From Flavisericum labens (GTDB taxonomy: Bacteria > Bacteroidota > Bacteroidia > Flavobacteriales > Flavobacteriaceae): 64,000 nt of DNA. The translations under genes were made by a program, and so were the position numbers. Shown here one piece after another: positions 54,753-63,678 of the stretch (positions within the stretch are counted from its first letter, which is position 1; each line of letters opens with the position of its first letter). The notes under the pieces were generated by a model. That model was not told the DNA's origin and made no database searches. It saw only the letters and a list, made by a program, of their open reading frames with translations. The stretch covers positions 124,001-188,000 of the forward strand of contig NZ_JBJJBQ010000004.1 of the NCBI RefSeq assembly GCF_045446075.1, in the 5' to 3' direction.

Positions 54753-55637
54753 TTAAAATTTTATTCCTTTAATTTTATTCATTTTCCTTAATACTTTTGC
54801 GTCAATTGGGTCTCTATATTTCAAAATATTATAGCTATTTATAATAACTTCACAAACTACTTTGAAAAACAACTTAAAACAGAGGATGTCAGTCAAAGCA
54901 TATTTTTTAAAATTATGCAAATACAATTTTGTGATTTTAAACAAAGGGTTTTTATAATAAACTAGGTAATAATAAGTTGTATGCCTTAACTGTCTTTCAA
55001 ATCTATAATAATTGTTCCCAGATAGTTTTCGCGCTTCCTTATCCACCCTATGGTTTACTTTAATGGCATTGGTATATAAAATATCATAACCTTTAGAAAG
55101 CACCTCTATGGATAAACAAGATTCTTCACCATAAATGTCCATCCAAACAGGAAAACCATTTGTGGCTTCATAGACACTTTTTTTAATGGCAAATCCGCAA
55201 CCAATAAATTCGTTGGTTAAATATACCATGGGTTGTGAATCCACACTTTTTAACGCATCCGCATCCGATTTAAAAATTCCTTTTATCTCTTCAAAAGCTA
55301 TCACTCCAACGTTGGGATACTTTTTAAAAACAGAAATGGTTTGTATAATAAAATCTGAATATAATGGGTGTGCATCATCATCTAGCCCTATAAAATAAAA
55401 ACCTTTGGCCTTTTTATAAAGTGCTGCTCTGGCTGGCGATGCCCCTATACTTTTAGCAGCCCCATACCATCTTACCCATGACATTTCTGACTTTAAATCA
55501 TATGAATTATCCGAACACCCATCTAAAAACACCAAAACTTCATGCTTAGTGAAGTCAAGAAAGGGCTGTAAAATTAACAAGGATTTATTCAGTTCCTGCT
55601 TTCGGTTCTTAGACACAATAAGAATAGAAATTTCCAT
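54753..55637 (-). CDS. Glycosyltransferase family 2
   Basis: A 294-residue GT-A enzyme: ISILIVSKNRKQELNKSLLIL, FLDGCSDNSYD and GLDDDAHPLYSDFI form the donor and metal site; YGEESCLSIEVLSKGYDI supplies the acidic base. A C-terminal hydrophobic stretch may anchor it to the membrane. 15 bp after it the FkbM gene begins. Confidence 0.86.
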   Translation of the reverse strand: MEISILIVSKNRKQELNKSLLILQPFLDFTKHEVLVFLDGCSDNSYDLKSEMSWVRWYGAAKSIGASPARAALYKKAKGFYFIGLDDDAHPLYSDFIIQTISVFKKYPNVGVIAFEEIKGIFKSDADALKSVDSQPMVYLTNEFIGCGFAIKKSVYEATNGFPVWMDIYGEESCLSIEVLSKGYDILYTNAIKVNHRVDKEARKLSGNNYYRFERQLRHTTYYYLVYYKNPLFKITKLYLHNFKKYALTDILCFKLFFKVVCEVIINSYNILKYRDPIDAKVLRKMNKIKGIKF

Positions 55638-55644
55638 CAGAGAA

Positions 55645-56655
55645 TTACCTAATAATGCTTTTAACTAATTTAAATGAATTCATAAAGGTAACCGATTTCA
55701 CAACATGCCACCAAATCAATATATTGAACCTACTTACTCGGCTTCGTTTCCAATAATCTCGAATACGACGTGCTAGCTTATACCTGAACATTTCTTGGTC
55801 TTCAGGTTCTAATTCTACCTTAGCTATATTATAAATTTCATTAAATGCCTGAATTATCTTTTTTGATTGCTCAACAAACTCCTTTCTCCCTAAAGATAAA
55901 TCACCATAATAAAAATTATAAACTTCCATCGCACCCATTCTAATCTCAAAATCTAACCAATACTTCGCAAGTATTTTTGAACGCTCATTAAGATGGTTTT
56001 CTCTATTTTCTGATGAGCGATGATTACTACTATCTAGAATTCTGTACTTCATCAAGAATTCTGGCAAATTAACTGCTTTACCATGTTTTATGACACGAAT
56101 CCATAAATCCCAGTCTTCGCAAGTTTTAATAGTATCGTCATACCTTAAACCACTATGAATTAAAAAGGCACTCCTTATTATTACCGAAGAATGTCCAAAA
56201 GTAGCTCCAAATAAAAGGTTATATTTAATATATTTTGCACTTAAAGGATAAGTCCAACCTGATATAGGCTCTTGTTCTAAATCTTTTAACCAGTACCCTT
56301 GCGTACCACAAAGTACAACATCTTCACACCTTTCTAAACAATCCAGTTGTTTTTCAAACCGTTCAGGGTAAGCCCAGTCATCTGCATCCATACGGGCAAT
56401 AAATCTGTAATGTGGCAGCAAATCATCCAACCCCCTATTTAAAGTTTTGGCAATACCCAAATTGTTATCATTCTTTACATAGTTAACACGGTCATCTGTA
56501 TAATTTCGGACCAGTCCAGCTGTATGGTCTGTCGAACAATCATCATACACAAACAAGTCAAAATCCACAAAAGTTTGATTTAATATAGAATCAATACTTT
56601 CCTCAATATAAAGTGCTGCATTGTATGTGGGCAATAAAACGGCTAAGGTTTTCAT
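55645..56655 (-). CDS. Glycosyltransferase family 2
   Basis: A 336-residue GT-A enzyme: VLLPTYNAALYIEESIDSILNQTF, VYDDCSTDHTA and RMDADDWAYPERF (metal site) then CEDWDLWIRVIKHGK (acidic base). It is similar in layout to the one at 60024. 3 bp from the gene at 56659. Confidence 0.9.
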   Translation of the reverse strand: MKTLAVLLPTYNAALYIEESIDSILNQTFVDFDLFVYDDCSTDHTAGLVRNYTDDRVNYVKNDNNLGIAKTLNRGLDDLLPHYRFIARMDADDWAYPERFEKQLDCLERCEDVVLCGTQGYWLKDLEQEPISGWTYPLSAKYIKYNLLFGATFGHSSVIIRSAFLIHSGLRYDDTIKTCEDWDLWIRVIKHGKAVNLPEFLMKYRILDSSNHRSSENRENHLNERSKILAKYWLDFEIRMGAMEVYNFYYGDLSLGRKEFVEQSKKIIQAFNEIYNIAKVELEPEDQEMFRYKLARRIRDYWKRSRVSRFNILIWWHVVKSVTFMNSFKLVKSIIR

Positions 56656-56658
56656 AAA

Positions 56659-57870
56659 TTACTCGTTGTACAATATAGCATCTAAACTGCGCTTAAAGTT
56701 ATCATCACTAAAATAGTCGCCAAATGGATGAACTGGCTTCTTAGCTTCATTCCAATCACTTATTAAATTTTTCAGTTTTTGCTTGATGTCCTCTTTGTTA
56801 TTAGAATCAGCTATATATTTTTCATCTTTAATAATACCCCTTAGCTCACTCCTATTTGGTGATATTGATAAAATAGGTTTTTCAATAGATGCCAAAAAAG
56901 GTGCTTTCCCAACTAAAACATTACTGTAATAAGGTCCATTCTCCAAAATAATATTAATGTCTGCTAAATGTGTTTGTTCATAAGAAGCATTTGAGAAATT
57001 TTGAGACTTTAAAACAATAATATTATCTGTTTCAGCATATTTTTTATTTAAGTAATTGATATCCGACATTTTTTTTAGACGCAAAATAAATTCTGTATGT
57101 TCCTTTATTGAATTATTTAAATCAACTAATTCTTTATAGGCATCTAAAAGGTCTATAATATTTCTACCAAATTGTATGGCACCATGGTAACAAATGGTTA
57201 TTTTTTTGCTTTTCTTAAAAACCTTCGTGTGATTAGTTAAATCAAAAACAGTTTCGTCGTATTGATGAGGCAAAGTGTGAAACTTATTCGTAGTATTATA
57301 GAGCATACCCATATCATTGGTCAATGTTCTGGCCGGCGTTATACATTTTTTTGCTTGTAACACTACTTGCTGCATTTTTTTAAATCTAAATAGCTCCAAA
57401 TTATCAAGTGGCCTATCATTTCCTGCGCACCAAAAAACAGGATATGGATCATGAAAATTAATAATGGCCTTCTTTAAAACAGGCAAGTCTTTAGCGGCTA
57501 TAATAGCTTCATAATCCAATCCTGCACTTCTTATAAAAATAACATCATACACCTCGTAATCAATCTTGGCTATATACTTCGCATATTGTTTTTGAATGTA
57601 ACGCTTGTTTAAGGATTCGTGATATAAACGCCAATATATTTTATTAATCCATTTGATATAAAAAGGAACTCTAAAATTGATAATCTCTTCTATTATATTA
57701 TTAACTGGCAAGAGTTGAAGTTGATCTTCACTGGGATGAAACTTCAAATATTCAATATCTATTACAGATTTAGGATATACCGCCCTTAACTTAGCAATAA
57801 AAGATCTAGAAACCATCCCTTCACTAGTTCCAGATATTCTTAAATCTTGTGCGATGATTAAAAATTTCAT
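56659..57870 (-). CDS. Glycosyltransferase-like protein (GT4-type, divergent)
   Basis: A 403-residue protein resembling a divergent GT-B enzyme: FLIIAQDLRISGTSEGMVSRSFIAKL at the N-terminus and ITICYHGAIQFGRNIIDLLDAYKELVDL then VLVGKAPFLASIEKPILSISPNRSEL as a donor-like half. No clear EX7E motif is visible. It overlaps the next gene by 4 bp. Family membership is moderate. Confidence 0.65.
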   Translation of the reverse strand: MKFLIIAQDLRISGTSEGMVSRSFIAKLRAVYPKSVIDIEYLKFHPSEDQLQLLPVNNIIEEIINFRVPFYIKWINKIYWRLYHESLNKRYIQKQYAKYIAKIDYEVYDVIFIRSAGLDYEAIIAAKDLPVLKKAIINFHDPYPVFWCAGNDRPLDNLELFRFKKMQQVVLQAKKCITPARTLTNDMGMLYNTTNKFHTLPHQYDETVFDLTNHTKVFKKSKKITICYHGAIQFGRNIIDLLDAYKELVDLNNSIKEHTEFILRLKKMSDINYLNKKYAETDNIIVLKSQNFSNASYEQTHLADINIILENGPYYSNVLVGKAPFLASIEKPILSISPNRSELRGIIKDEKYIADSNNKEDIKQKLKNLISDWNEAKKPVHPFGDYFSDDNFKRSLDAILYNE

Positions 57871-58790
57871 TTAAACTTCTTTTTTATGGCATATAATCGC
57901 AATCGCAAGGGAAATGTTTTATAAAAAATATCCCATTTTAAAGAATTCCAAAAACTTAAATCAATGGTCTTCATAATATTTTTATAAAGCTTAAACTCAT
58001 TAAAACCTAATGACAATTGTATGAAATATCGTAAAATCGAGTCCCTTAACAAAGATTTCGAGTGTAGATTCTTTACAACCAACAAAATAGCATCATTATA
58101 AGACTTTTTACTCTTTCTATTATCTGCATAAGATACAGCTGTTGTAGCATTGGGATGTTTGCGCCCATAAAACAAACATTTGTTTATTGAAATACCTTTA
58201 AAACCTGAAGATATTATTCTAGAATATACCTCCCACTCTTCTGCATAGGTTAAATACTCTACAAACTTACAGGTTTCAAAACACTCACGATTCCAAACTA
58301 TTGACCCTGTTATACAAAATAATTCATTCTTTAAAATAGGTTCTAAATCTTTTGCATCTATAGAGAAAGTAGTGTAATATTTAGAATAATCAAAATCATA
58401 CTCAAAATTGCCATAAAACTTTTCTCGTTCATACCTGCAAAACGAAACATTGGGTTTTGCCAATTCCAAAACGCACAATTCAAGATTTAGCGGGTGTAAA
58501 ATATCATCATCATCAAAAAACAGCAAATAATCTCCTTTAGATAATTCAATACCATAATTCCTGCTAGCCGAAGGCCCCTTTAAAGTGCGATTTGGTCTTG
58601 AAACGAGATTAAATCTATCGTCTTTTTTTAAATATTCAGCAACAGTGGTTTGTGTATTATCTGTTGATCCATCATCAATTACAATACACTCCCAATGGCT
58701 ATAGGTTTGTGCCAAAATACTATCCAAAGTTTCTCCTATAAGATAACCACGGTTATAAGTAGGTATAATTATTGAGATTTTTTTATCCAT
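57867..58790 (-). CDS. Glycosyltransferase family 2
   Basis: A 307-residue GT-A enzyme: ISIIIPTYNRGYLIGETLDSILAQTYSHWECIVIDDGSTDNT and YLLFFDDDDIL carry the DDG and DxD sites; TYAEEWEVYSRI supplies the acid. Closely related to the copy at 61073. Overlaps its upstream neighbour (58783-58790). Confidence 0.9.
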   Translation of the reverse strand: MDKKISIIIPTYNRGYLIGETLDSILAQTYSHWECIVIDDGSTDNTQTTVAEYLKKDDRFNLVSRPNRTLKGPSASRNYGIELSKGDYLLFFDDDDILHPLNLELCVLELAKPNVSFCRYEREKFYGNFEYDFDYSKYYTTFSIDAKDLEPILKNELFCITGSIVWNRECFETCKFVEYLTYAEEWEVYSRIISSGFKGISINKCLFYGRKHPNATTAVSYADNRKSKKSYNDAILLVVKNLHSKSLLRDSILRYFIQLSLGFNEFKLYKNIMKTIDLSFWNSLKWDIFYKTFPLRLRLYAIKKKFK

Positions 58791-60027
58791 TACTTAAATC
58801 ATTATAAATAATTCTCCATTTATCATCAATCATTTTTTGAGAATAATTCTCATTGACAAAAATAATGGCATTATCACCCATTTTGCTAATTAAATTACGA
58901 TTACTATATAACAATTCAATTTTTTGAACCAAGGTAACAACATCTTGTTCTTTACATATAAAACCCGTAACCTCATCTTTAACCGTATACTTCACCCCAC
59001 CAGAATCAAATACAATGGCAGGCAAACCACAAGCTTGGGCTTCTAAGGTGGCTAAGCCCTGCGTTTCTCTTCTACCGTCGGGCAAGGCCACAGATGTTAA
59101 CAAATATACATGATGCTGCCATAACGCATCTCTCACCTGTTCTTGCGATTTTTTTCCAAGCAAAAAAACCTTATCTTCTAAACCATATGTTTTTATGAGC
59201 TTTTCTAAATTATTTCTTTCTGCTCCATCTCCAATAATTGTTAAAGTTAAATCAATGCCTTTATTTATTAAATCATGAACAGCTTTAATGGCGTACGAAT
59301 GCCCTTTTACTTTATCTAAACGGCCTACGCTTATTAACCTCAAAGAGGTTTCTACTTTTCTTAATGTGTCCTTGGGATAAAAATAAGATGTATTGACTGC
59401 AACTGGAATAATTTTCAGTTTTTCTTTAAGACAGCCTAATTTTAGAATTTCATTTCCTAGGTAAGGCGTATTAGCCGTTATTAAATTACCGTACTTAAAT
59501 AAATCATTATAATACCCATGATTGGGAATAAAACCATTGATTGGAAAAAAGGCATCATGACCATGAAAGGTAACGACAAGTTTCGGCTTAAAAAAACCTG
59601 TTTTTTTTAATAAATCCAATGGATCTTTATTAGTTCCATATTGCACATGTACTATAGCGGCATCATTAAACCGTTTATAAAAAACCCACTGATAAAACCA
59701 AGTTAAACTAAACCTAGCGTGTAGGTTGTAAAATCGTTTAATAAATTTTAAATGCTTGATATTGCAAGCTAATAACAACACCCCCTTTAATAATCGCCAG
59801 GACGTATTTTTGGGTATATTGTAATTTTCAATAATTACTTTATTAAGTAACTTATATTCCGTTAATAAACTAGGATGTATAGTTGCATCAAAACCCAAAG
59901 AGCTTTTTACAATAATCTTTACTTCATAATTTAATTTTATCGCCGTAACAATCTGATGGACAATAAACGTTTCAGACAAAAGAGGAAATTCACGTACTTT
60001 AAAAACAATTATTTTTTGTTTACTCAT
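58783..60027 (-). CDS. Glycosyltransferase family 4
   Basis: A 414-residue GT-B enzyme: VREFPLLSETFIVHQIVTAIK at the start is typical of the WcaL/colanic-type GT4 branch. HGHDAFFPI and LISVGRLDKVKGHSYAIKAV then LPDGRRETQGLATLEAQACGLPAIVFDSGGVKYTV form the rest. It adds a sugar to the repeat unit. Confidence 0.9.
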   Translation of the reverse strand: MSKQKIIVFKVREFPLLSETFIVHQIVTAIKLNYEVKIIVKSSLGFDATIHPSLLTEYKLLNKVIIENYNIPKNTSWRLLKGVLLLACNIKHLKFIKRFYNLHARFSLTWFYQWVFYKRFNDAAIVHVQYGTNKDPLDLLKKTGFFKPKLVVTFHGHDAFFPINGFIPNHGYYNDLFKYGNLITANTPYLGNEILKLGCLKEKLKIIPVAVNTSYFYPKDTLRKVETSLRLISVGRLDKVKGHSYAIKAVHDLINKGIDLTLTIIGDGAERNNLEKLIKTYGLEDKVFLLGKKSQEQVRDALWQHHVYLLTSVALPDGRRETQGLATLEAQACGLPAIVFDSGGVKYTVKDEVTGFICKEQDVVTLVQKIELLYSNRNLISKMGDNAIIFVNENYSQKMIDDKWRIIYNDLSNG

Positions 60028-61055
60028 GTCTTCAATATCCTTTTCCCCATTTCTTTTCTCTTTCCTTTAAGGACATAAATCATATCTTGCAATGGTAATT
60101 TAAACAACGCTTTTAATCGCCATTTTTTTGTAATACCAATAGTGGTGTTTTTAAAATATAGTGAAAACAATAAGCTTCGTTTTATACGTTTGATGACTTC
60201 TTTAAATTCTTTTTGTGGATACACTTTTTTTATACTATTCAATAAAACTAATTCTTTTAGCCATTTAAAAAACAGCACAAACTCCTTTACTTCTATAGGT
60301 TTATTCAATAAAAATAGTTTTAATAACAAAACATCATCAAAATGGTTGCTATCATATCCAAGTTTTTTAAATAATCCTAATCTAATATCAACATCATCAA
60401 TAACCTGTTGTGGCTTGTGCTTTATAGATGCTTGTTTTTCGTGAACTCTATACAATAATAGCACCTCTTGAATGTTATACAACTCTCCAAGCCAGGCAAC
60501 CCTAGTCCAGAACTCATAATCTTCACCACTTCTTCTGGCTTCATCATAATAATACCCCCGTAAGGCCTTTCGCCTAAACATTGACGACCCCATGCATATC
60601 GAACACGAGACCAATAATTCTGTAATAATTTCGTTATGGTTTTCTTTGAAACGAATTACATTATTAGTCCCTCCTAAATACTTTACATGACTTCCACATA
60701 TTAAAATATCTGGGTTTGATTCTAAAACGTCAACTTGTTTCTCAAAACGCTCTCTTACAGAAATATCATCACCGTCCATTCTAGCTATATATGTCCCTTT
60801 AGCTAATCTAAACCCTTCATTTGTAGCTTTAGAAACCCCCTGGTTTTTATCAAAAAAAACAAGGTTAATTCTTGAATCATCAAACCCATTTAGTACTTCT
60901 CTAGTGCTGTCGGTAGAACCATCGTCAATAATTATAAGCTCAAAATCTTGAAAGGTTTGGTTTAAAACACTATTTACCGCTTCTCCAACAAATGCGTCAC
61001 AGTTGTAAACTGGCATAACAACTGAAACTAATGGCAAATGGCATTCTTCCTTCAA
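60024..61055 (-). CDS. Glycosyltransferase family 2
   Basis: A 343-residue GT-A enzyme starting with TTG at 61055, as ATG appears only inside the catalytic motif. VSVVMPVYNCDAFVGEAVNSVLNQTFQDFELIIIDDGSTDST, IARMDGDDISVRERF and RSGEDYEFWTRVAWLG are the sites. Overlaps the next gene by 4 bp. Confidence 0.9.
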   Translation of the reverse strand: MKEECHLPLVSVVMPVYNCDAFVGEAVNSVLNQTFQDFELIIIDDGSTDSTREVLNGFDDSRINLVFFDKNQGVSKATNEGFRLAKGTYIARMDGDDISVRERFEKQVDVLESNPDILICGSHVKYLGGTNNVIRFKENHNEIITELLVSCSICMGSSMFRRKALRGYYYDEARRSGEDYEFWTRVAWLGELYNIQEVLLLYRVHEKQASIKHKPQQVIDDVDIRLGLFKKLGYDSNHFDDVLLLKLFLLNKPIEVKEFVLFFKWLKELVLLNSIKKVYPQKEFKEVIKRIKRSLLFSLYFKNTTIGITKKWRLKALFKLPLQDMIYVLKGKRKEMGKRILKT

Positions 61056-61072
61056 ACTAATAGTATTACAAA

Positions 61073-62005
61073 TTAATTAACAACTTTTCTTGAAAAAGTA
61101 TATCCCTTATTAAAAAACAAATTCATGAACAGAGACATAACAAAATAACAAGCTTTTTTTAAGCCAAACTCTCTATAAATAGCCCTTAAAAAACTGAAAT
61201 TAAATTCCTTGGGATAATTATAAAATTTAAAATATAAATTACAACAATGCTTTATTAAGTAATCTCTCGTTCGCTTTTCCAATAACACTCTAGTATCAAG
61301 ATAGGTTTGCCAATGAGCAGTAAAAATACCTTTTAACAAAGCTTGTTTATCGTTGTTCAGTTTCCCTCTTATAGAAGCTTTATGGTAACGCCTTAGAGTT
61401 AAATAGGCATCAATAAAAACAGCATTAGTAGAAATCAGGGTAAGCTTACTAAAATAATTAAACTCCTGTCCCGACTGCAATATCTCATTAAATCTTATTC
61501 TTTTTGCAATACTCGATTTTACACCCAAATCATAAGTCAACCAGTTCACTTTTTGAGTGATATAATTATGGGCATTTATATCGTCAGGAGAAAAATTATA
61601 AAATTCGTCAACCAAATCTGTATTAAAATATTTGGTTTTAGAGATAACATAATCGGCATTAGTTCTTAATAAATGGAACACTTTTAAATCTATATGGTCT
61701 GGCGTCATTTTATCGTCACTATCAAAAAAAATCAGCATACCGCCTTTACTCACCTCAAACCCATAATTTCTGCAAGCATTAGCACCTTTCGGTTTATTTA
61801 CTGGACGACGATGGTATTGAATACGTTTATCATTTTGGCAATAATTTTTTAAAACCTCAGCCGTATGATCCGTACTACCATCATCAACCACAATACATTC
61901 CCAGTTGGTATATGTTTGCGCTAATACGCTATCAAGCGTTTCGCCTATAAGATGGGCACGGTTGTATGTCGGGATGATGATAGAAACCAAAGGGGTATTG
62001 GTCAT
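61073..62005 (-). CDS. Glycosyltransferase family 2 (first gene of the glycan locus)
   Basis: A 310-residue GT-A enzyme: VSIIIPTYNRAHLIGETLDSVLAQTYTNWECIVVDDGSTDHTAE, GMLIFFDSDDKM and the later QEFNYFSKLTLI. The promoter-proximal gene of the leftward block; upstream lies a repeat-rich region and no further genes of this operon. Confidence 0.9.
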   Translation of the reverse strand: MTNTPLVSIIIPTYNRAHLIGETLDSVLAQTYTNWECIVVDDGSTDHTAEVLKNYCQNDKRIQYHRRPVNKPKGANACRNYGFEVSKGGMLIFFDSDDKMTPDHIDLKVFHLLRTNADYVISKTKYFNTDLVDEFYNFSPDDINAHNYITQKVNWLTYDLGVKSSIAKRIRFNEILQSGQEFNYFSKLTLISTNAVFIDAYLTLRRYHKASIRGKLNNDKQALLKGIFTAHWQTYLDTRVLLEKRTRDYLIKHCCNLYFKFYNYPKEFNFSFLRAIYREFGLKKACYFVMSLFMNLFFNKGYTFSRKVVN

Positions 62006-62068
62006 AGCACTAATTTATGGTTGTGCTAATATAGGAAAATTGTTGATGAATGGTAAAGTATAAGACCT

Positions 62069-62236
62069 GAGATGCGGAAACAAGTTCAGCATGACAAATC
62101 CACTTAATTTTGTCATTCCGAATTTCCATGTGCAGAACTTGAATCTGTCACCCTGAATTTATTTCAGGGTCTAACTCCAACCCTAACCTAGATGCTGAAA
62201 CGAGTTCAACATGACAAAGATAGGCTTCAGCACGAC
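62069..62236. repeat. REP-like palindrome cluster
   Basis: Several copies of a gatgctgaaac-(n)-gttca-(n)-catgacaaa type unit: 62071-62099 and 62191-62219, plus the palindrome ACCCTGAA/TTCAGGGT at 62150-62170. This is the common short interspersed repeat pattern in Flavobacteriaceae. No gene is visible in this stretch. Confidence 0.6.
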
Positions 62237-62290
62237 ATAAACACTATAAGTTCTATTGAACGCATGGAACGTCAGGTTTTGTATCGAGAA

Positions 62291-62690
62291 CCTTTAGACC
62301 AACGCCCAAAACAAACTAAAACGAAGAATATCTTTAGGTTAATATAAAATATTGTACCACACCATAAAAGTACGTCTCGATACAGCTTTGTTCGTCCCTC
62401 ACAAACCCACTCGACCTGACAACAATTAAACAACACCGTCAGTTCGAGTGATCCCGATTATTTCATCGGGATTGTATCGAGAACCTTGTGATAAGAACCT
62501 TTAGACCAACGCCCAAAACAAACTAAAACGAAGAATATCGTTAGGTTAATATAAAATTTTGCACCACAACATAAAAGAACGTCTCGATACAGCTTTGTTC
62601 GTCCCTCACAAACCCACTCGACCTGACAACAATTAAACAACACTATCAGTTCGAGTGATTCCGATTATTTTATCGGGATGGTATCGAGAA
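62291..62690. repeat. Two near-identical ~195-bp repeats, period 207 bp
   Basis: The unit starting cctttagaccaacgcccaaa is at 62291 and again at 62498. It holds inner stems: CACTCGA-(c)-CTGAC with GTCAG-(t)-TCGAGTG, and ATCCCGAT/ATCGGGAT (62451-62472 in the first copy). Copies end with gtatcgagaacct. Differences are few. No gene is supported in the region 62006-62868. Confidence 0.7.
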
Positions 62691-62784
62691 CCTTTACAAT
62701 TCCGAATTTACTTGTGCTGAACTTGAACTTGTCACCCTAAATTTACTTGTGCTGAACTCGTTTCAGTATTTCAGAGTCTTACTC

Positions 62785-62855
62785 CAACCCTAAGCTAGAT
62801 GCTGAAACAATCCCGATAGCCCCTATAGCTATCGGGATCGGGACAGCATGACAAA
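62785..62855. repeat. REP-like palindrome with embedded stem
   Basis: A gatgctgaaac-type repeat interrupted by a perfect 9-bp inverted repeat, CCCGATAGC at 62812-62820 and GCTATCGGG at 62828-62836, then agcatgacaaatc. Similar to the units at 62071 and 62191. Confidence 0.55.
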
Positions 62856-62868
62856 TCTAATCTAAAAA

Positions 62869-63069
62869 CTAGCTCGCCTTTTTGCTATTTAATGTTTGCC
62901 ACACATCTTCCCTATCCAACATAAAATATTTACAATATGATTTAACACTTATATAGCGCGTATGAGGTAAACCAAATTCCTCCCTAATATCTTTCATGAT
63001 CTTTAGGGCCACCTTATCGCTTACCTCATTTAAACGTTCAATATGTTCTCTATGTAAATATAACCGCAT
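62869..63069 (-). CDS. Small conserved hypothetical protein
   Basis: A 66-residue protein: MRLYLHREHIERLNEVSDKVALKIMKDIREEFGLPHTRY and SVKSYCKYFMLDREDVWQTLNSKK. It is helical, with a short helix-turn-helix-like layout in the last third, resembling small regulators in Bacteroidota mobile or island regions. No function is known. It lies beside the repeat cluster. Confidence 0.6.
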   Translation of the reverse strand: MRLYLHREHIERLNEVSDKVALKIMKDIREEFGLPHTRYISVKSYCKYFMLDREDVWQTLNSKKAS

Positions 63070-63236
63070 ATCTTAATATCAGCGACTTACAAAGATAGTC
63101 CTAAATTTAAGTACTTAAAAGTGAAGTTCTTATGAGTTTTAAACAATAAAGCCGTTAAAAAAAACAGCATAAAAACCTAATTAACAACTATATACGGATT
63201 AAACATGGATTTTACGTTAATTACGTAAATGATATT

Positions 63237-63368
63237 GTGATACTTAAAAAATCAATAACCAACCTATACTTTTCCGACACCAACCCTATAGAAACCCTAT
63301 GGAAAGCCTATGTAAAAGCCTTTAAAAGTAAAATTAGCCTCAAGTCTATTTCAAATAAAGAGCTCTAA
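63237..63368 (+). other. Short open frame, coding status doubtful
   Basis: A 43-residue frame beginning with GTG (VILKKSITNLYFSDTNPIETLWKAYVKAF...) lies in the 609-bp gap between the 66-residue gene and the final gene. No start codon better than GTG, no clear ribosome site and no recognised family; it may be a decayed gene. Confidence 0.2.
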
Positions 63369-63542
63369 GCACAACATGTTAAATAACAGTCCACTACAAG
63401 CATAACACAGAACAAAAAGGAAGTATTCATCATGTAAACCGCCGCTAAAATGAAGCTTTCGGAATTAATACCAACTATACATTACCAAACCAGAACCTAA
63501 CCAAAAACGATGGCAAAACAAACACTAAACTTGCCCTATCGA

Positions 63543-63614
63543 ATTAAAAGATAGTTAATGGTAACGGCTTACAGGTGCACATGTAAAAGCTAAAACCAGA
63601 TAGTATCTTTTAAT
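63543..63614. repeat. Long-range inverted repeat upstream of last gene
   Basis: An 11-bp perfect inverted repeat, ATTAAAAGATA at 63543-63553 and TATCTTTTAAT at 63604-63614, with further near-match outside (CGA). The loop is 50 nt. It ends 64 bp before the final gene start and may be a regulatory or transcript-end structure. Confidence 0.45.
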
Positions 63615-63678
63615 CGAAAAATGAAGTTTAACCGTATAGCCCAAAAAATCAAGGTGCTATACATAATACCATATAATT

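Noticed and set aside
62458..62643. Leftward 61-residue frame inside the repeat cluster
   Set aside because: It lies entirely within the two ~195-bp repeats, and its sequence follows the stems, not a protein pattern.
62291..62690. CRISPR array
   Set aside because: Only two long copies, with stems inside each unit and no short regular repeat-spacer pattern or cas gene.
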